A stretch of DNA of 64,000 nucleotides from Stenotrophomonas rhizophila. GTDB taxonomy: Bacteria; Pseudomonadota; Gammaproteobacteria; Xanthomonadales; Xanthomonadaceae. The position numbers and the translations under genes are program-made. Below, in pieces: positions 7,766 through 18,010 of this stretch; the first letter of the stretch is position 1; each line of letters begins with the position of its first letter. The notes beneath the pieces were generated by a model, which worked only from the letters and a program-made list of their open reading frames with translations, did not search any database and was not told the origin of the DNA. Where the stretch lies: positions 248,001-312,000 of the forward strand of contig NZ_VDQT01000002.1 in NCBI RefSeq assembly GCF_007667275.1, read 5' to 3'.

Positions 7766-10700
7766 TCAGGGACGCGCGGCGGGCACGCCCAACGCGCGGT
7801 GGTCGGGGAGGGTGAGTACCGGTGGCTGCAGCCGTCCGGTATCGTCATCGGGCTGTTCGTCCGAGGTCTTGGGGCCCTGCTTGATCGGCTTAAGCGCCTT
7901 GCCCGGTGACACGTGAGGGGTGCGCGGACTGCCGCCGACCTTGATCAGCATCCCGGCCGCGCCGCCGCTTTCGCCGAGCCGCTCCTGCAGCGCCGGGCCG
8001 TACAGGCTCAACGTGGCCGGGTCGACCAGGTGCAGGGTGCGGCTGCCACTGGTGAGCGGCGGAGGCGCGACCATGGCGCCGGGGATGCCGTCGACGGTAC
8101 GCACCTTGATTTCATACAGCGGCGACGCCAATGCGCCGCCTTCCTTGGCGATGGCCATGCCCTCGCGCATGGCCCAGCGCATGACCGGTGGCTGGGCGGG
8201 CGAGGCCTGCCGGCTCATCACCGACCACAGGAAGCGCAGGTTGCCGCGCGCGGTGCGCTGCGCCACGCTGACGCCCACCCGCAGCAGCGACAGGCTGCCG
8301 GCAGCCGGATTCAGCGCATCCAGCGTGCCGTGGCCGAGCACGCGCGACAGTTCCGCGAAGCGCGGCAGGGTCAGTTTCAGTCCGGGCCGGGCCAGCACCT
8401 TGGCCACCCCGCTGACCACCGGCCCGACCACGATGATCGCTTCCAGGTAGAGCCCGAACGCCGCCATGGCGAACTCGTTGCGGTTCCGGGAGGAGATCCG
8501 GCGCAGGTTTTCCACGAAGGGCACGAAGAAGTCCACCGTCTTCAGCCACAACGGCGCGTCTTCCAGGTGGAGCTCGTAGCCGGTGGGGGCCCAGCCTTCG
8601 CGACGGAAGCTGTCCGCGTCGAGCCAGAAGAAGCCGTGCTGGATCGGATCGACCAGGGCATGGAACGGCGAGGCCAGGGCGCTGTTGTCGCGCTGCGCGT
8701 GCGGCGGTGGCAGCAGTCGTTCCACGATCACCTCCGAGGAGCGGCCCTCGGCCGGTGCCTTGTCGGTGGCATACGCTTCCCAGTCCACCGGCAACGGCGT
8801 GCCACGGCGTACCTGCACGGTGGCCATGTTGCCGCTGCGCAGGCGCACTTTGCGGCTCTGCAGTTCGCCGCCCAGCGGCAGCGGCCCGTCCAGCGACAGC
8901 GGCACGATCCGGCTCTGCAGCGGAAACAGCTGGAAGTGGCGCGGCTGCCCGGACAGGGTGAGGGTGTAGACCACGCCGAAGCGACCGCGGTAGGGATCGG
9001 TGTCGTTGCGGGTCTCCTGCCGCGCCTCCAGGTCGGGTTCGTGCGTGCGCAGGGTGAACACCTCCACTGCGCCCTGCATCAGGGCGTGCCGCTCCTCCTC
9101 CGGGCGCTGGTACAGCGCTTCTTCGATCAACACCCCATAGCCGCGCTGCGCGTGGCGGAAATAGGCGTCGAAGCGGCGCTGGTAACGCGCGTTGATGTCG
9201 GCCAGCCGCGGCAGCGCCGGCCGCATCAGCGCGTAGGCGTCCTGCAGTGCCGCCTCGTAACGCGGGTTGCCCTGCGCACGGTTGAGCGGCGTGTCCGGGA
9301 CGAAGGTGCGGCACGGACGCCAGCGGTCGGCGTCGGTGCGCAGCGCGCCGGCAGCGATGACTTCGAAGAACGGGAAACTGCGCCCGAAATGGTTGTCGTC
9401 ATGGCAGAGCAGGAACTCGGTCGAATTCCACGCATGCTCGGCCAGTACGCCGGGGAAACGTGGAAACACCCGGCGGATCTCCGCTTCCAGCAGCGGCATG
9501 CGATACGGCAGCGGAGCCAGCACGTCGGCCACCGCGCGCTCGATCGCGGCCACGCGCTGGTCGAAGGCGAGCAATGCCGCTGCGATCCGTCCGGACGGCT
9601 GCAGCGGGGGTGCCGGGCCGCGTTCCAGCTGGCGGAACACGTACCAGTCATGGGTGGGCAGGCGCCGTGCCTGCAACGTCATCTGTTTGACCAGGTCCGG
9701 CACGCCGACGCCTTCTGCGAACTCCGAAGACAGGCTGAGCAGCTCACCGAACCGCATCTGCTGCGACAGGCCGCGCCGGATCCGTTCGGCCAGGTGTACG
9801 CCGCTGACGAACTGGATCGATGCGATGGTGTTGGCGTACACCAGGTTCGCCGGAACATCGGTCGCCAGCAGCTCGGGCGCATGATCCTGCAGGGCCAGCG
9901 CGGTGGCCATGCCGAGCGCCGAAGCGGGAATGCGTCCCATGCTGTGCAGGTAGTCCTGGAAGTCCAGCCGGATCTGCGCGAAGGTGCGCCCCCAGTTCGA
10001 GGACTTGTGCAGGCGGTAACCGAGCAGCACCCGGGCATCGCGGTCCGATGGCGGACCCAGGTCGAGCACGATCGCCACCCGGGTCAGGCTGGCCAGCAGC
10101 GTGGGCGACGTGGGTGCGTGCGCGCTGCCGGCGTACCAGCCCAGCGCATCCAGCAGGGCGGCCTGCAACCGCAGTGCACGCGGCGTGCGCGCCATGCTGG
10201 CGACGAGATGGCTGGTGCGGTGCAGCTGGTTCCAGCCCATGTCGCCGTTTTCGAGCAGCGGGCGCGCCAGGTATTCGAGCAGGGTCTGTGGGTCGGGCGC
10301 GCGCTGGGCCAGGAACGCGGCCGTGGTCGTGCGTATCCGCTCCAGGTCAGCCGCATCCAGCGCGTCCCACGCGTGCAGCAGATCGGCGCGCATGCCCAGC
10401 CGCAGCTCGCCCAGCAGCCTTTCCACGCACCGCGCAGCACCATCGAAATGGGTTTCCTCCTCCGGCCCACAGCCGCCATGTGCGGTCAGGATGTCCGAGA
10501 CATTGACGCGGCCGTCCGAGCGCACCGGCCCGCCCAGCTGCGCGGCGACGTCGCGCAGGGTGGCGAGCAGCGGCGCGGCCGCCGCATCCTGCCGCCATGG
10601 CGCGGTGGGGTCGAGCGCATGCAGCACGCCGCTGGCATCCTGCGCGACCACGCTGCCGTCCGCATCCACGCTGATCCACAGCGGCGGCGGGTGCAGGGAC

Positions 10701-13700
10701 GGCAGTGATGCCTGCACTGCAGGCAGGGCGAACAGGTCGGCGAACGCCGACAGCGCCGGCTGCAGCGTGGTCGCGGTGGTGGTGCCCAGCGCCGCCCGGT
10801 GGCCGCGGGTGGCCGCGGCCGGATCGCGGCCCAGCAGGGGACGCAGTTCCTGCAGTTCGTTGCTGGCCTGGTGCCAACGCGACGGGGCTGCGTTCCGCCG
10901 TTGCCAGTCCTCGTGCACCCGCGCGATGGCATGCAGCAGGTGGGCCTGCGTGCACAGCAGCGGGGAAGTGCAGGCCGATGCCGCCGGCCGCGGCAGCGCA
11001 CCGTGGAACTGCAGCGCATTGGTGAGCGGCACGGTGCTGCCCGGAGAGAACCGACCCAGGCGGTCGGTCATGCGGTACAGCGCTTCCAGGCGGCGGGCCA
11101 GGGAAGGTTCCAGCGAGCCCGCCAGGCCATCGACGACGATCACGCTGCGGCCCGAGCCGCGCTCGCGCGCGGTGATGCCGTCGGTGGCGACACGCAGCGA
11201 CTGGAACGACGCGTTCAGGCGCCGCATCCCGGTCCAGATCGCCGGCTGTTCGAACACCTGCCGCAGCTGGTGTTGCGCATCACGCCAGGCGGTGTGGATC
11301 GGCGAGCCCGGCGCCGGCGCGAGGCGCTGTTGCGCAAGTGCGTCGTCCCAGTTGTCGATGCGGGCGTCGAAGCGTTCCCACAGGTGGTGCAGCAGGCGCG
11401 GAGCATCCTGCGCGGCCAGCGCCACGGGCGTATCCCACACTGCATCGACGCGCCGGGGCCCGGGGGCAGGCGCTGGCGGTGGGGCCAGCTGCCGGTCGAG
11501 GATAGCCAGGCAGGTGTCGAACGGCGCGTCGTCCATCGGTGCCGCCGGCAGCGGTGCGGCATAGTAGGCCAGCATTTCCGGCACCTGCATCCGGCCGTTG
11601 GACCGCACCGGTGCATGCAGCATGGTTGCGATGCCGCGCAGCAGGGTGTCGATGGCACGCAATGCAGGCGGTGGCTGGCCGGCGTCGAACAGCGGCACGG
11701 TGCGGGTGCCCTGCAGCGCGCGTGCCAGCACCGCGCCGTGCGCGGGGTAGACCAGCTGTGCAGGATCGGCGTGGTGGTGCCAGCACAGCGCGATCACCTC
11801 GGCGTGCGCCGATACCTGCAGCAGCAGGCTGCGCGCCAATGCCATGTTGTGGCCCAGGTGCGAGCGCGGATCGGGGCGCCAGCCGCGCCAGTTCGGTTCC
11901 AGGCCACGGATGGGCATCGCCTTCAGCTGCAGTACCTGCTGCCGCAGCCGGAGCAGGGTGGCGGTTTCGTTGGTCGCCGGCGCCTCGCCGTCCGCGGGCC
12001 GGTGCAGGACCTGCTCCAGCCCCAGGATCAGCCTATCAATGGCGTGGGGCGTCTGCGGCGTCGTCGGCAACGCGTGACCGGCATAGAAGCCCAGCGCACA
12101 GTCCAGGCGCGCGGGCACGCTGTTGTCGAAGCAGCCGCCGGCCGCGTCGACGCGGCGCTGCAGGTCGTCCAGCAGCACTCCGGTAGGGGCGGACCAGGCG
12201 TCGCCGCCCTCCGCCGGTGGCAGTGGATGCAGCACTACTGCCGTCCCGGAGTTCACCCGCGCCGCGCCCAGGGTCGCGTTGGCCATCCACAGCGTCGACG
12301 GCGGCGTGCGCTCGGCGTACAACCGCTGCAGGAAGTCATCCTGGCGGTACAGCCACAGCAGCTGCTCGCGCACGCGCTGCAGCGCCAGCGCCAGCGACGA
12401 GCCCTCGGCGGGAACGAACGCGGTGCGCGGCACGCGCGCTTCACCCCCGGCCACGGCGCTGTCGCGCAGCGACCACAGCGCTTCGATCAGCGCAGCGCGG
12501 TCCTGCGCGGTCGCTTCTGCGCGGCCGGGATCGGCGTCGGCAGAGCGGGGTGATCTACGCGAAGGTTGTGGCGGGGGTAACGACAGCGGCAGCGCGGAGG
12601 CAGCTGCGACCGGCGTTCCGGGCGCGCCGTTTTTCCAGGTCGAGGCGATCCAGGCAGCCCCGGCACCGGCCGCTGCCAGGCCCGCCACGGCGGCCATCGC
12701 ACGGCGCGGTGCGGTTCCTGCCGACAGGGCCGGCAGGCTGGCGGCCATCGCCACTGCGAACGCCGGCGCGGGACGCAGCAACCGCGTCGATTCCGCGGCA
12801 GCTGCAACCGGGAAAGCCGCAACAGCAGGCGTCGATTCGGGCAGGGTGCGCCAGGTCACGGCGGGCGCCGCGAACAACCTCTGGGCTGCAGTGCCGACCA
12901 GGTCCAGCTGGTCCAGCACGGCCGGTATCCGCGCCATCCGACGGCCCGTGATGGTGGCAGGCGCGGGAGGCGACGCCTGGCGGAACCACAGCGCCCAGGT
13001 CGTGGCCAGCAGCAGCAGGCGCAGCGTCGTGGTCGGCAGCTGCAAGGGCTGGCGCAGCAGGGCATGACCGGCCACGGCCGGCTGCAGCATCGCCTCGAGC
13101 GCGGACGGAAGCAGCGTCAGCAGCGGCTCCACCCAGACGCCGCCGCGCAGCGACGGCAGCGGCAGCTGGCAGAGCCAATGCAGCCACGGCAGCAACTGCC
13201 GGTCCTGCAGCAGGCGTGGCAGCGCCATGGCCAGCTGCGACCCCGCCAGCAGCTGCGCCCCACGCTCGCCGAGCGCGGCGTTGGCGATCGCGTACAGGGC
13301 GATGCCGGCGGCCCGCCGGACGTGCAGGCGTCCCAGCCCACTCACCAGCGCGGCGGCCACCCGCGCGCATTCGTGTCGCCACGCCTGCTCCGCATGACGC
13401 AATGCCTGGTCCAGCGCGGCCGGCCGCGAGGCCGGTGCGGTGTCGCGGAGCAGGGTGGCCACGTGCCTGCCCAGTACTTCGGCCGACGCCACGGACAGCT
13501 GCTCACACAGCTGCGCTTCGACCCGGGCCAGTTCCGAGGGCAGCAAAGGGCAGCTTCGCAGGAAGCTTGCCAGCGCCGGCTGCAGGGGCGGGTCCTGCCC
13601 GCTGCCGAGCGGCCAGGCCGCGTTGTGGACGCGGCACGGCGGCGCGCGCTGCGGGATGCTGCCCGCGCGGCAGCGGGCCGGCAACGGCGCGACCGCCGCG

Positions 13701-13729
13701 CAGCGGGCCGCCGGCAATGGGCCCGGCAT
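7766..13729 (-). CDS. Giant 1987-residue repeat protein, possible secreted effector or toxin
   Basis: I do not recognise this protein. The ATG at 13729 has a GGGGAG site seven bases upstream and no signal peptide. An Ala/Arg-rich N-terminus carries a hydrophobic segment at about 343-362. Four degenerate units follow, starting near residues 520, 695, 880 and 1053, about 175-185 residues apart; the clearest shared element is PVRSNGRMQV (707-716) versus PVRSDGRVNV (1068-1077), followed by a leucine-rich helix. The C-terminal 700 residues are a distinct block with a strong hydrophobic segment (about 1752-1780). Size, repeats and lack of a signal peptide recall large secreted effectors or toxins, but no catalytic motif is visible. 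It is convergent with the MscS gene. Confidence 0.75.
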   Translation of the reverse strand: MPGPLPAARCAAVAPLPARCRAGSIPQRAPPCRVHNAAWPLGSGQDPPLQPALASFLRSCPLLPSELARVEAQLCEQLSVASAEVLGRHVATLLRDTAPASRPAALDQALRHAEQAWRHECARVAAALVSGLGRLHVRRAAGIALYAIANAALGERGAQLLAGSQLAMALPRLLQDRQLLPWLHWLCQLPLPSLRGGVWVEPLLTLLPSALEAMLQPAVAGHALLRQPLQLPTTTLRLLLLATTWALWFRQASPPAPATITGRRMARIPAVLDQLDLVGTAAQRLFAAPAVTWRTLPESTPAVAAFPVAAAAESTRLLRPAPAFAVAMAASLPALSAGTAPRRAMAAVAGLAAAGAGAAWIASTWKNGAPGTPVAAASALPLSLPPPQPSRRSPRSADADPGRAEATAQDRAALIEALWSLRDSAVAGGEARVPRTAFVPAEGSSLALALQRVREQLLWLYRQDDFLQRLYAERTPPSTLWMANATLGAARVNSGTAVVLHPLPPAEGGDAWSAPTGVLLDDLQRRVDAAGGCFDNSVPARLDCALGFYAGHALPTTPQTPHAIDRLILGLEQVLHRPADGEAPATNETATLLRLRQQVLQLKAMPIRGLEPNWRGWRPDPRSHLGHNMALARSLLLQVSAHAEVIALCWHHHADPAQLVYPAHGAVLARALQGTRTVPLFDAGQPPPALRAIDTLLRGIATMLHAPVRSNGRMQVPEMLAYYAAPLPAAPMDDAPFDTCLAILDRQLAPPPAPAPGPRRVDAVWDTPVALAAQDAPRLLHHLWERFDARIDNWDDALAQQRLAPAPGSPIHTAWRDAQHQLRQVFEQPAIWTGMRRLNASFQSLRVATDGITARERGSGRSVIVVDGLAGSLEPSLARRLEALYRMTDRLGRFSPGSTVPLTNALQFHGALPRPAASACTSPLLCTQAHLLHAIARVHEDWQRRNAAPSRWHQASNELQELRPLLGRDPAAATRGHRAALGTTTATTLQPALSAFADLFALPAVQASLPSLHPPPLWISVDADGSVVAQDASGVLHALDPTAPWRQDAAAAPLLATLRDVAAQLGGPVRSDGRVNVSDILTAHGGCGPEEETHFDGAARCVERLLGELRLGMRADLLHAWDALDAADLERIRTTTAAFLAQRAPDPQTLLEYLARPLLENGDMGWNQLHRTSHLVASMARTPRALRLQAALLDALGWYAGSAHAPTSPTLLASLTRVAIVLDLGPPSDRDARVLLGYRLHKSSNWGRTFAQIRLDFQDYLHSMGRIPASALGMATALALQDHAPELLATDVPANLVYANTIASIQFVSGVHLAERIRRGLSQQMRFGELLSLSSEFAEGVGVPDLVKQMTLQARRLPTHDWYVFRQLERGPAPPLQPSGRIAAALLAFDQRVAAIERAVADVLAPLPYRMPLLEAEIRRVFPRFPGVLAEHAWNSTEFLLCHDDNHFGRSFPFFEVIAAGALRTDADRWRPCRTFVPDTPLNRAQGNPRYEAALQDAYALMRPALPRLADINARYQRRFDAYFRHAQRGYGVLIEEALYQRPEEERHALMQGAVEVFTLRTHEPDLEARQETRNDTDPYRGRFGVVYTLTLSGQPRHFQLFPLQSRIVPLSLDGPLPLGGELQSRKVRLRSGNMATVQVRRGTPLPVDWEAYATDKAPAEGRSSEVIVERLLPPPHAQRDNSALASPFHALVDPIQHGFFWLDADSFRREGWAPTGYELHLEDAPLWLKTVDFFVPFVENLRRISSRNRNEFAMAAFGLYLEAIIVVGPVVSGVAKVLARPGLKLTLPRFAELSRVLGHGTLDALNPAAGSLSLLRVGVSVAQRTARGNLRFLWSVMSRQASPAQPPVMRWAMREGMAIAKEGGALASPLYEIKVRTVDGIPGAMVAPPPLTSGSRTLHLVDPATLSLYGPALQERLGESGGAAGMLIKVGGSPRTPHVSPGKALKPIKQGPKTSDEQPDDDTGRLQPPVLTLPDHRALGVPAARP

Positions 13730-13804
13730 GGTGTGCTCCCCGGTTGTACCTCGGCGGGCGCCGATTTTGCCGGTCCGTCCCGGCCCAGGGTGTGCGTGTC
13801 ATCG

Positions 13805-13832
13805 CAAAACGGGGCCTCCGAAGGGCCCCGTT
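13805..13832 (-). terminator. Intrinsic terminator of opgB
   Basis: Read on the minus strand, AACGGGGCCC-ttcgga-GGCCCCGTTTT forms a strong GC stem with a short loop and a T run, ten bases beyond the opgB stop. It also separates opgB from the giant gene downstream on the same strand. Confidence 0.8.
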
Positions 13833-13841
13833 CCAGCAGGA

Positions 13842-16001
13842 TCAGCCGGGATTGCCACGTCGTGACGGAACCAGCGCGAATGTGTCGACCGCAAGCTTCT
13901 CGGCATGGTTCAGCCAGGCGCGGATCTCCAGGTCATCCACCTCGTGATCCAGCCCGACCGGCACGCTGATGCGGCCTTCCGCATCGGGCTGGACCCACTG
14001 CTGGGCCACCACCACCTTGCGCTTGGACGAGACCGCCTCGATCCAGAAGCCACGGTCCGGCGACTGCTTCGCCACCAGCTGCAGCATGTACTGGCCGGCG
14101 CGGGTGCGGCGACCCTTCTGGGTGATCATGTGCGCCTGGCGGATGCTCGGGCGTGGGCCATTGAACGGATCCAGCGGCGCATCCACGGCAAAGCCCTGGC
14201 GCAGCTGGTCATCGCGGTACAACTTGATGCCTTTGTCGCGGTTGACCAGCATCGCGCACCAGTCACCGTCGGCCGAGCCATCCTCGAAGGCGGTACAGCG
14301 ATCGACGTAGGCCAGGGTGTTGGCCGGGTCGGCCAGGTCGAACTGCTTGGAGGTGTTTTCCAGATAGACCGACTTCAGGTCCCACTGCCTGTCGTATTCC
14401 AGCAGCACCGGCGGCTGCACATGCTGCAGGCCGATCACCACCTGGTTGTCGTCGTCGATGCGCAGCTGGCGGGTCTTGTCGCCCAGCCACAACGAGCGCG
14501 AGAACGCCAGGTAACGCGGGAAGTCCTTGCCGTCGTCGCGGAACGCCGCCGCGCTGGCGCTCTTCGGGCGCTCGGGCTGCAGCAGTGAACGCCCGAAGCC
14601 GATCTCGCCGATCTCCGGCTCGATCAGGCTGAGCAGGGTCGCGCCCGAGTCGAGGGTGGAGCCGTTTTCGGCCGCAAGCTGGCGCGGGGCGATGTCCTTG
14701 CCCAGGAACAGCAGCAGGTTCTCGCGCTTCTGCCTGGCCAGGATGTGGCTCAGGTCGTTGGGCATGGCCAGGTGGTCGGAGGCGATCACGATCAGCGTGT
14801 CGTCGCCGTAAGGACTGGCTTGGATGCGGTCGACCAGCTTGGAGATCAGCCCGTCGGTGCACTTGAGCGCATTGAGCAGGCCGATGTTGCCGTAGTCGCT
14901 CTGGTAACGGGTGCGCTTGCAGGCCACCGGCAGGTGCCCTGCCGGGTGGTGGGTATCCATGGTGAGCGTGGTCAGCATGAATGGCTGGCCCGCCTTGGAC
15001 AGCTTCATGAAGCGGTCATAGGCCTTATCCAGCAGCACGTCGTCGTGCACGCCCCAGGTGGAGAAATGCGAGCGCGCGATCTTCTGCTGCTTGAACCAGG
15101 CCAGGTCATCCACTGCATCGAAGCCGTGCGTGGCCAGGAACTGCCCCTTGCCGGCGAACAGGCCGTTGGCGCCGCCCAGGTAATGGTTGGTATAGCCTTG
15201 CTGCTTGAGGTAATCGCCCAGGCACACCGCTTCGGGCAGGAAGCTGCCCATGCGGTCCATGCTGTTCTCATCGCCCTGCGCGGTGGTCAGCGGCACGCCG
15301 CACATCGACGACACCAGGCCGGCGATGGTCCAGCCGCCGCCCTCGGCCGAGACCAGTCCACGCACGTCCAGCGATTGTCCAGCGAGCCGATTCAGGTTCG
15401 GCATGAGCCCGGGGAAGGTGGACTCATCCAGATACGTGCGCTCCAGGCTTTCGCCATAGATCCACACGATGTTGCGCGGCTTGCGCAGCGGCTGCTGCGG
15501 CACGCGGTACTCCGGGGCCACCATGCTGTAATCGACCGGGCGCATCTGCTGGTACAGCCGCTGGCCATCGCGGTACAGCGGGCTGACGCCGATCGCCAGC
15601 AGCCACACCGCGAGGAAGCCGGCAAACACGCCGCGACCGTGCGCGGTCCGGTGCCAACGCTTGATGCGCGGGGTAAGCAGCGGAAGCAGCGAGAGCAGCG
15701 CCAGCGCGATGAAGCCGGCGATGTAGCCCTTGAAGTCCGAGACGCCAGCGCCTTCCATGTCCGCGCGCAGGTGGTACAGCGTGGCCGCATTCAGGCCATC
15801 GCCGGAGAGTTTGTTGATCAACCACCATGCACTGAGCGCCAACAGCAGCAGCGACATCAGCCCCGCCTTCCACCATGCCCAGCGACCTGAAGCAAGCAGC
15901 AACCAGGTGAGCAGCAACAGCGACAGCAGCAGGATCCAGAGCATGGGCATCATCGGCAGCGGAGACAGGTGGTGATGGACGCCATGACGACGTATTCCCA
16001 T
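13842..16001 (-). CDS. opgB: Phosphoglycerol transferase I (OpgB/MdoB-like)
   Basis: Membrane-anchored alkaline-phosphatase-superfamily enzyme of 719 residues that moves phosphoglycerol from phosphatidylglycerol to osmoregulated periplasmic glucans. Three or four N-terminal membrane helices (about 18-150) precede a periplasmic sulfatase-fold domain. It shares with E. coli OpgB the GDGLNAATLYHL segment, the IYGESLERTY metal-site motif, TIAG...S.CGVPL, TLTMDTHHP and SDHLAMPND. The length is close to the E. coli protein (763). The start is uncertain: ATGs at 15953, 15950 and 15944 would drop 16-19 residues, and none has a clear ribosome site. It has its own terminator, so it is probably monocistronic. 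Confidence 0.85.
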   Translation of the reverse strand: MGIRRHGVHHHLSPLPMMPMLWILLLSLLLLTWLLLASGRWAWWKAGLMSLLLLALSAWWLINKLSGDGLNAATLYHLRADMEGAGVSDFKGYIAGFIALALLSLLPLLTPRIKRWHRTAHGRGVFAGFLAVWLLAIGVSPLYRDGQRLYQQMRPVDYSMVAPEYRVPQQPLRKPRNIVWIYGESLERTYLDESTFPGLMPNLNRLAGQSLDVRGLVSAEGGGWTIAGLVSSMCGVPLTTAQGDENSMDRMGSFLPEAVCLGDYLKQQGYTNHYLGGANGLFAGKGQFLATHGFDAVDDLAWFKQQKIARSHFSTWGVHDDVLLDKAYDRFMKLSKAGQPFMLTTLTMDTHHPAGHLPVACKRTRYQSDYGNIGLLNALKCTDGLISKLVDRIQASPYGDDTLIVIASDHLAMPNDLSHILARQKRENLLLFLGKDIAPRQLAAENGSTLDSGATLLSLIEPEIGEIGFGRSLLQPERPKSASAAAFRDDGKDFPRYLAFSRSLWLGDKTRQLRIDDDNQVVIGLQHVQPPVLLEYDRQWDLKSVYLENTSKQFDLADPANTLAYVDRCTAFEDGSADGDWCAMLVNRDKGIKLYRDDQLRQGFAVDAPLDPFNGPRPSIRQAHMITQKGRRTRAGQYMLQLVAKQSPDRGFWIEAVSSKRKVVVAQQWVQPDAEGRISVPVGLDHEVDDLEIRAWLNHAEKLAVDTFALVPSRRGNPG

Positions 16002-16140
16002 CCGACCGGCTGTCCAACCACAACCGCATGACAGGCCGATGACCGGATCATGCCTGCGCGAACCTGACTGAAATGTTTGTTGGAAACGCGGTGCGAGCGC
16101 CTACAACGCATTGCATTCAAAAGGGTAAAACGCATGTGAA

Positions 16141-16164
16141 GACGGCACGCCTGCGCGTGCCGTC
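16141..16164. terminator. Perfect inverted repeat after ubiB, probable terminator
   Basis: GACGGCACGC-ctgc-GCGTGCCGTC is a perfect ten-base stem with a four-base loop, 27 bases past the ubiB stop. There is no T run on either strand, so termination activity is likely but weaker evidence than at opgB. Confidence 0.5.
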
Positions 16165-16190
16165 GTCCTCACCTGACGTTACCGCCGGCG

Positions 16191-17879
16191 CTAACGATGC
16201 CCGCGCTCTTCCCGTGACCGCGCACGGCGATCGAACAGCAACGCACTGAGGATGATCCCCAATCCAAGGAACACACCAATCAGCATCAAGGTGAATGCGA
16301 TCGCCGGATATCCGAACAGATGCCAGCCGGTGTCGACCTTCATCATCATCGCTGCCGCCAGGATCAGCGCGGCAGTGACGATGCCGGCGGAGACGCGGTT
16401 GGCGATCTTCTGCAGGTTCTCCATCAGCCGCGATTCTTCCAGCCCGGTCACCTTCATCTGCAGGCGGTTTTCCGCCAGCAGCGCCAGGATGTCCGACATC
16501 TTGCGCGGGCCCTCGCGCAGCAGCTGCTGCACTTCCATCGCCTCGCTGGCCAGGTTGGCCGCCGACAGCGACTTCTTCAGACGCGCACGCATCACGTGCT
16601 GCAGCTGGCGTTCGACGATGCGGCGCGTGTCCAGGTCCGGCGACAGCAGACGGCACACCGCTTCCAGGTTCAGCAGGGCCTTGCCGAGCAGGCTCAACTC
16701 CGGCGGGGTGCGCAGGCCACTGGCGGTGGCGATGCGGACCAGGTCCAGCACCACGCGGCCTTCGGAGAACGTCCCGCTGGCGGCATAGCGGGCGATGACC
16801 TGGCCGGTTTCGCGCAGGTAGCGTTCCTCGTCGAACGCTTCCAGGCGCGTGCTGATGCCGATGATTTCGTCGGCCACTTCCTCGCCACGCCCGTCCACCG
16901 CCGCGAACAGCAGCTTGAGCAGGCGCTCGCGCAGCCGCGGTGGCATGTGCGCGACCATGCCGAGGTCGAAGATCGCCAGCCGGCCTTCCGGGGTGACGCG
17001 CAGGTTGCCCGGATGCGGATCGGCGTGGATCTCGCCATGCACGAAGATCTGGTCGATGTAGCCACGGATCAGCGCAGCGGCCAGCGGCGCCATCGGCTCT
17101 TCGGTGCGGCGCACGTCGGGGATCATGTCCACGCGCACGCCCTGGGCCAGTTCCATGGTCAGCACGCGGTGGCTGCAGTAATCCCAGATCGGCTGCGGTA
17201 CCCACAGCGGCTTGAACGGGCGCAGGTGCTGGCCGAAGCGCTGCAGGTTCTCGGCTTCGGCGTGGTAGTCCAGCTCCTGCATCAGGGTCTTGGCGAACTC
17301 GTTGAGCCAATCGCGCAGGCGCACCCGGCGCCCGACCTGGGTGAGGTGGTCGGCGGCCAGCGCGAAGCTGCGCAGCACCTCCAGGTCCGAGCGCAGCTGC
17401 GCGGCGACCTCGGGCTTCTGGACCTTGACCGCCACGTCGCGGCCGTCATGCAGTTGCGCGCGGTGCACCTGCGCGATGGAGGCGCAGCCCAGCGGCACCG
17501 GGTCGAAGCTGGAGAACAGCTTGGACACCGGGGCGCCCAGTTCCTGCTCGATGATGCTGTAGATGCGCTCGACCGGGATCGGCGCGACCTTTTCCTGCAT
17601 GCGTTCCAGCGCGGTGGCGAACTCCACCGGGACCATGTCCGGGCGGGTCGACAGCATCTGCCCCAGCTTCACGAAGGTGGGGCCCAGCGATTCCAGGTCG
17701 GTGACGAACTGCTCGGGGTTGCCTTCCGGCGGCAGGTCGTGGACGGCGCGGGAATCCAGGTTCATTCCCGAGAACACCCCCGAATGCCGGTAGCGCAGCA
17801 GCAGGCGCAGGATCTGGCTGCGGCGGTTCATGCCTTTGACCAGCGACGGCGAGCCGGGGATGACGGGCGAGGTATTCAA
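16191..17879 (-). CDS. ubiB: UbiB/ABC1/AarF-family atypical kinase
   Basis: Membrane-bound atypical protein-kinase-like ATPase of 562 residues, supporting ubiquinone biosynthesis. Family marks are KxGQ in FVKLGQMLSTRPD, the alanine-rich loop ASIAQVH, catalytic HADPHPGN and the DLG-type metal site IFDLGMV; two C-terminal helices (about 500-550) give membrane anchoring. I chose the TTG at 17879 because CCGGAG lies seven bases before it and the product then has the usual family length; the frame stays open to an ATG at 17957. It is divergent from the DUF808 gene. xanthomonads can carry more than one ABC1 paralogue, so the exact ortholog is not certain. Confidence 0.82.
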   Translation of the reverse strand: MNTSPVIPGSPSLVKGMNRRSQILRLLLRYRHSGVFSGMNLDSRAVHDLPPEGNPEQFVTDLESLGPTFVKLGQMLSTRPDMVPVEFATALERMQEKVAPIPVERIYSIIEQELGAPVSKLFSSFDPVPLGCASIAQVHRAQLHDGRDVAVKVQKPEVAAQLRSDLEVLRSFALAADHLTQVGRRVRLRDWLNEFAKTLMQELDYHAEAENLQRFGQHLRPFKPLWVPQPIWDYCSHRVLTMELAQGVRVDMIPDVRRTEEPMAPLAAALIRGYIDQIFVHGEIHADPHPGNLRVTPEGRLAIFDLGMVAHMPPRLRERLLKLLFAAVDGRGEEVADEIIGISTRLEAFDEERYLRETGQVIARYAASGTFSEGRVVLDLVRIATASGLRTPPELSLLGKALLNLEAVCRLLSPDLDTRRIVERQLQHVMRARLKKSLSAANLASEAMEVQQLLREGPRKMSDILALLAENRLQMKVTGLEESRLMENLQKIANRVSAGIVTAALILAAAMMMKVDTGWHLFGYPAIAFTLMLIGVFLGLGIILSALLFDRRARSREERGHR

Positions 17880-18010
17880 GCAGGGCTCCGGGGCAGGACG
17901 GACCCGCAGTGTCGCCGCTGGGCGGTGGTGGGGCGGTGAATCCGGGCGATCTTCCACGAACGTGGCCGGATCGGGCAGAATCGGCGCCTCCCTCCGATTT
18001 CTGGATTGCC

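Noticed and set aside
7766..13729. Naming the giant protein a type III effector or dermonecrotic-type toxin
   Set aside because: Overall plan is suggestive but I see no catalytic motif or certain family signature, and no secretion genes are nearby.
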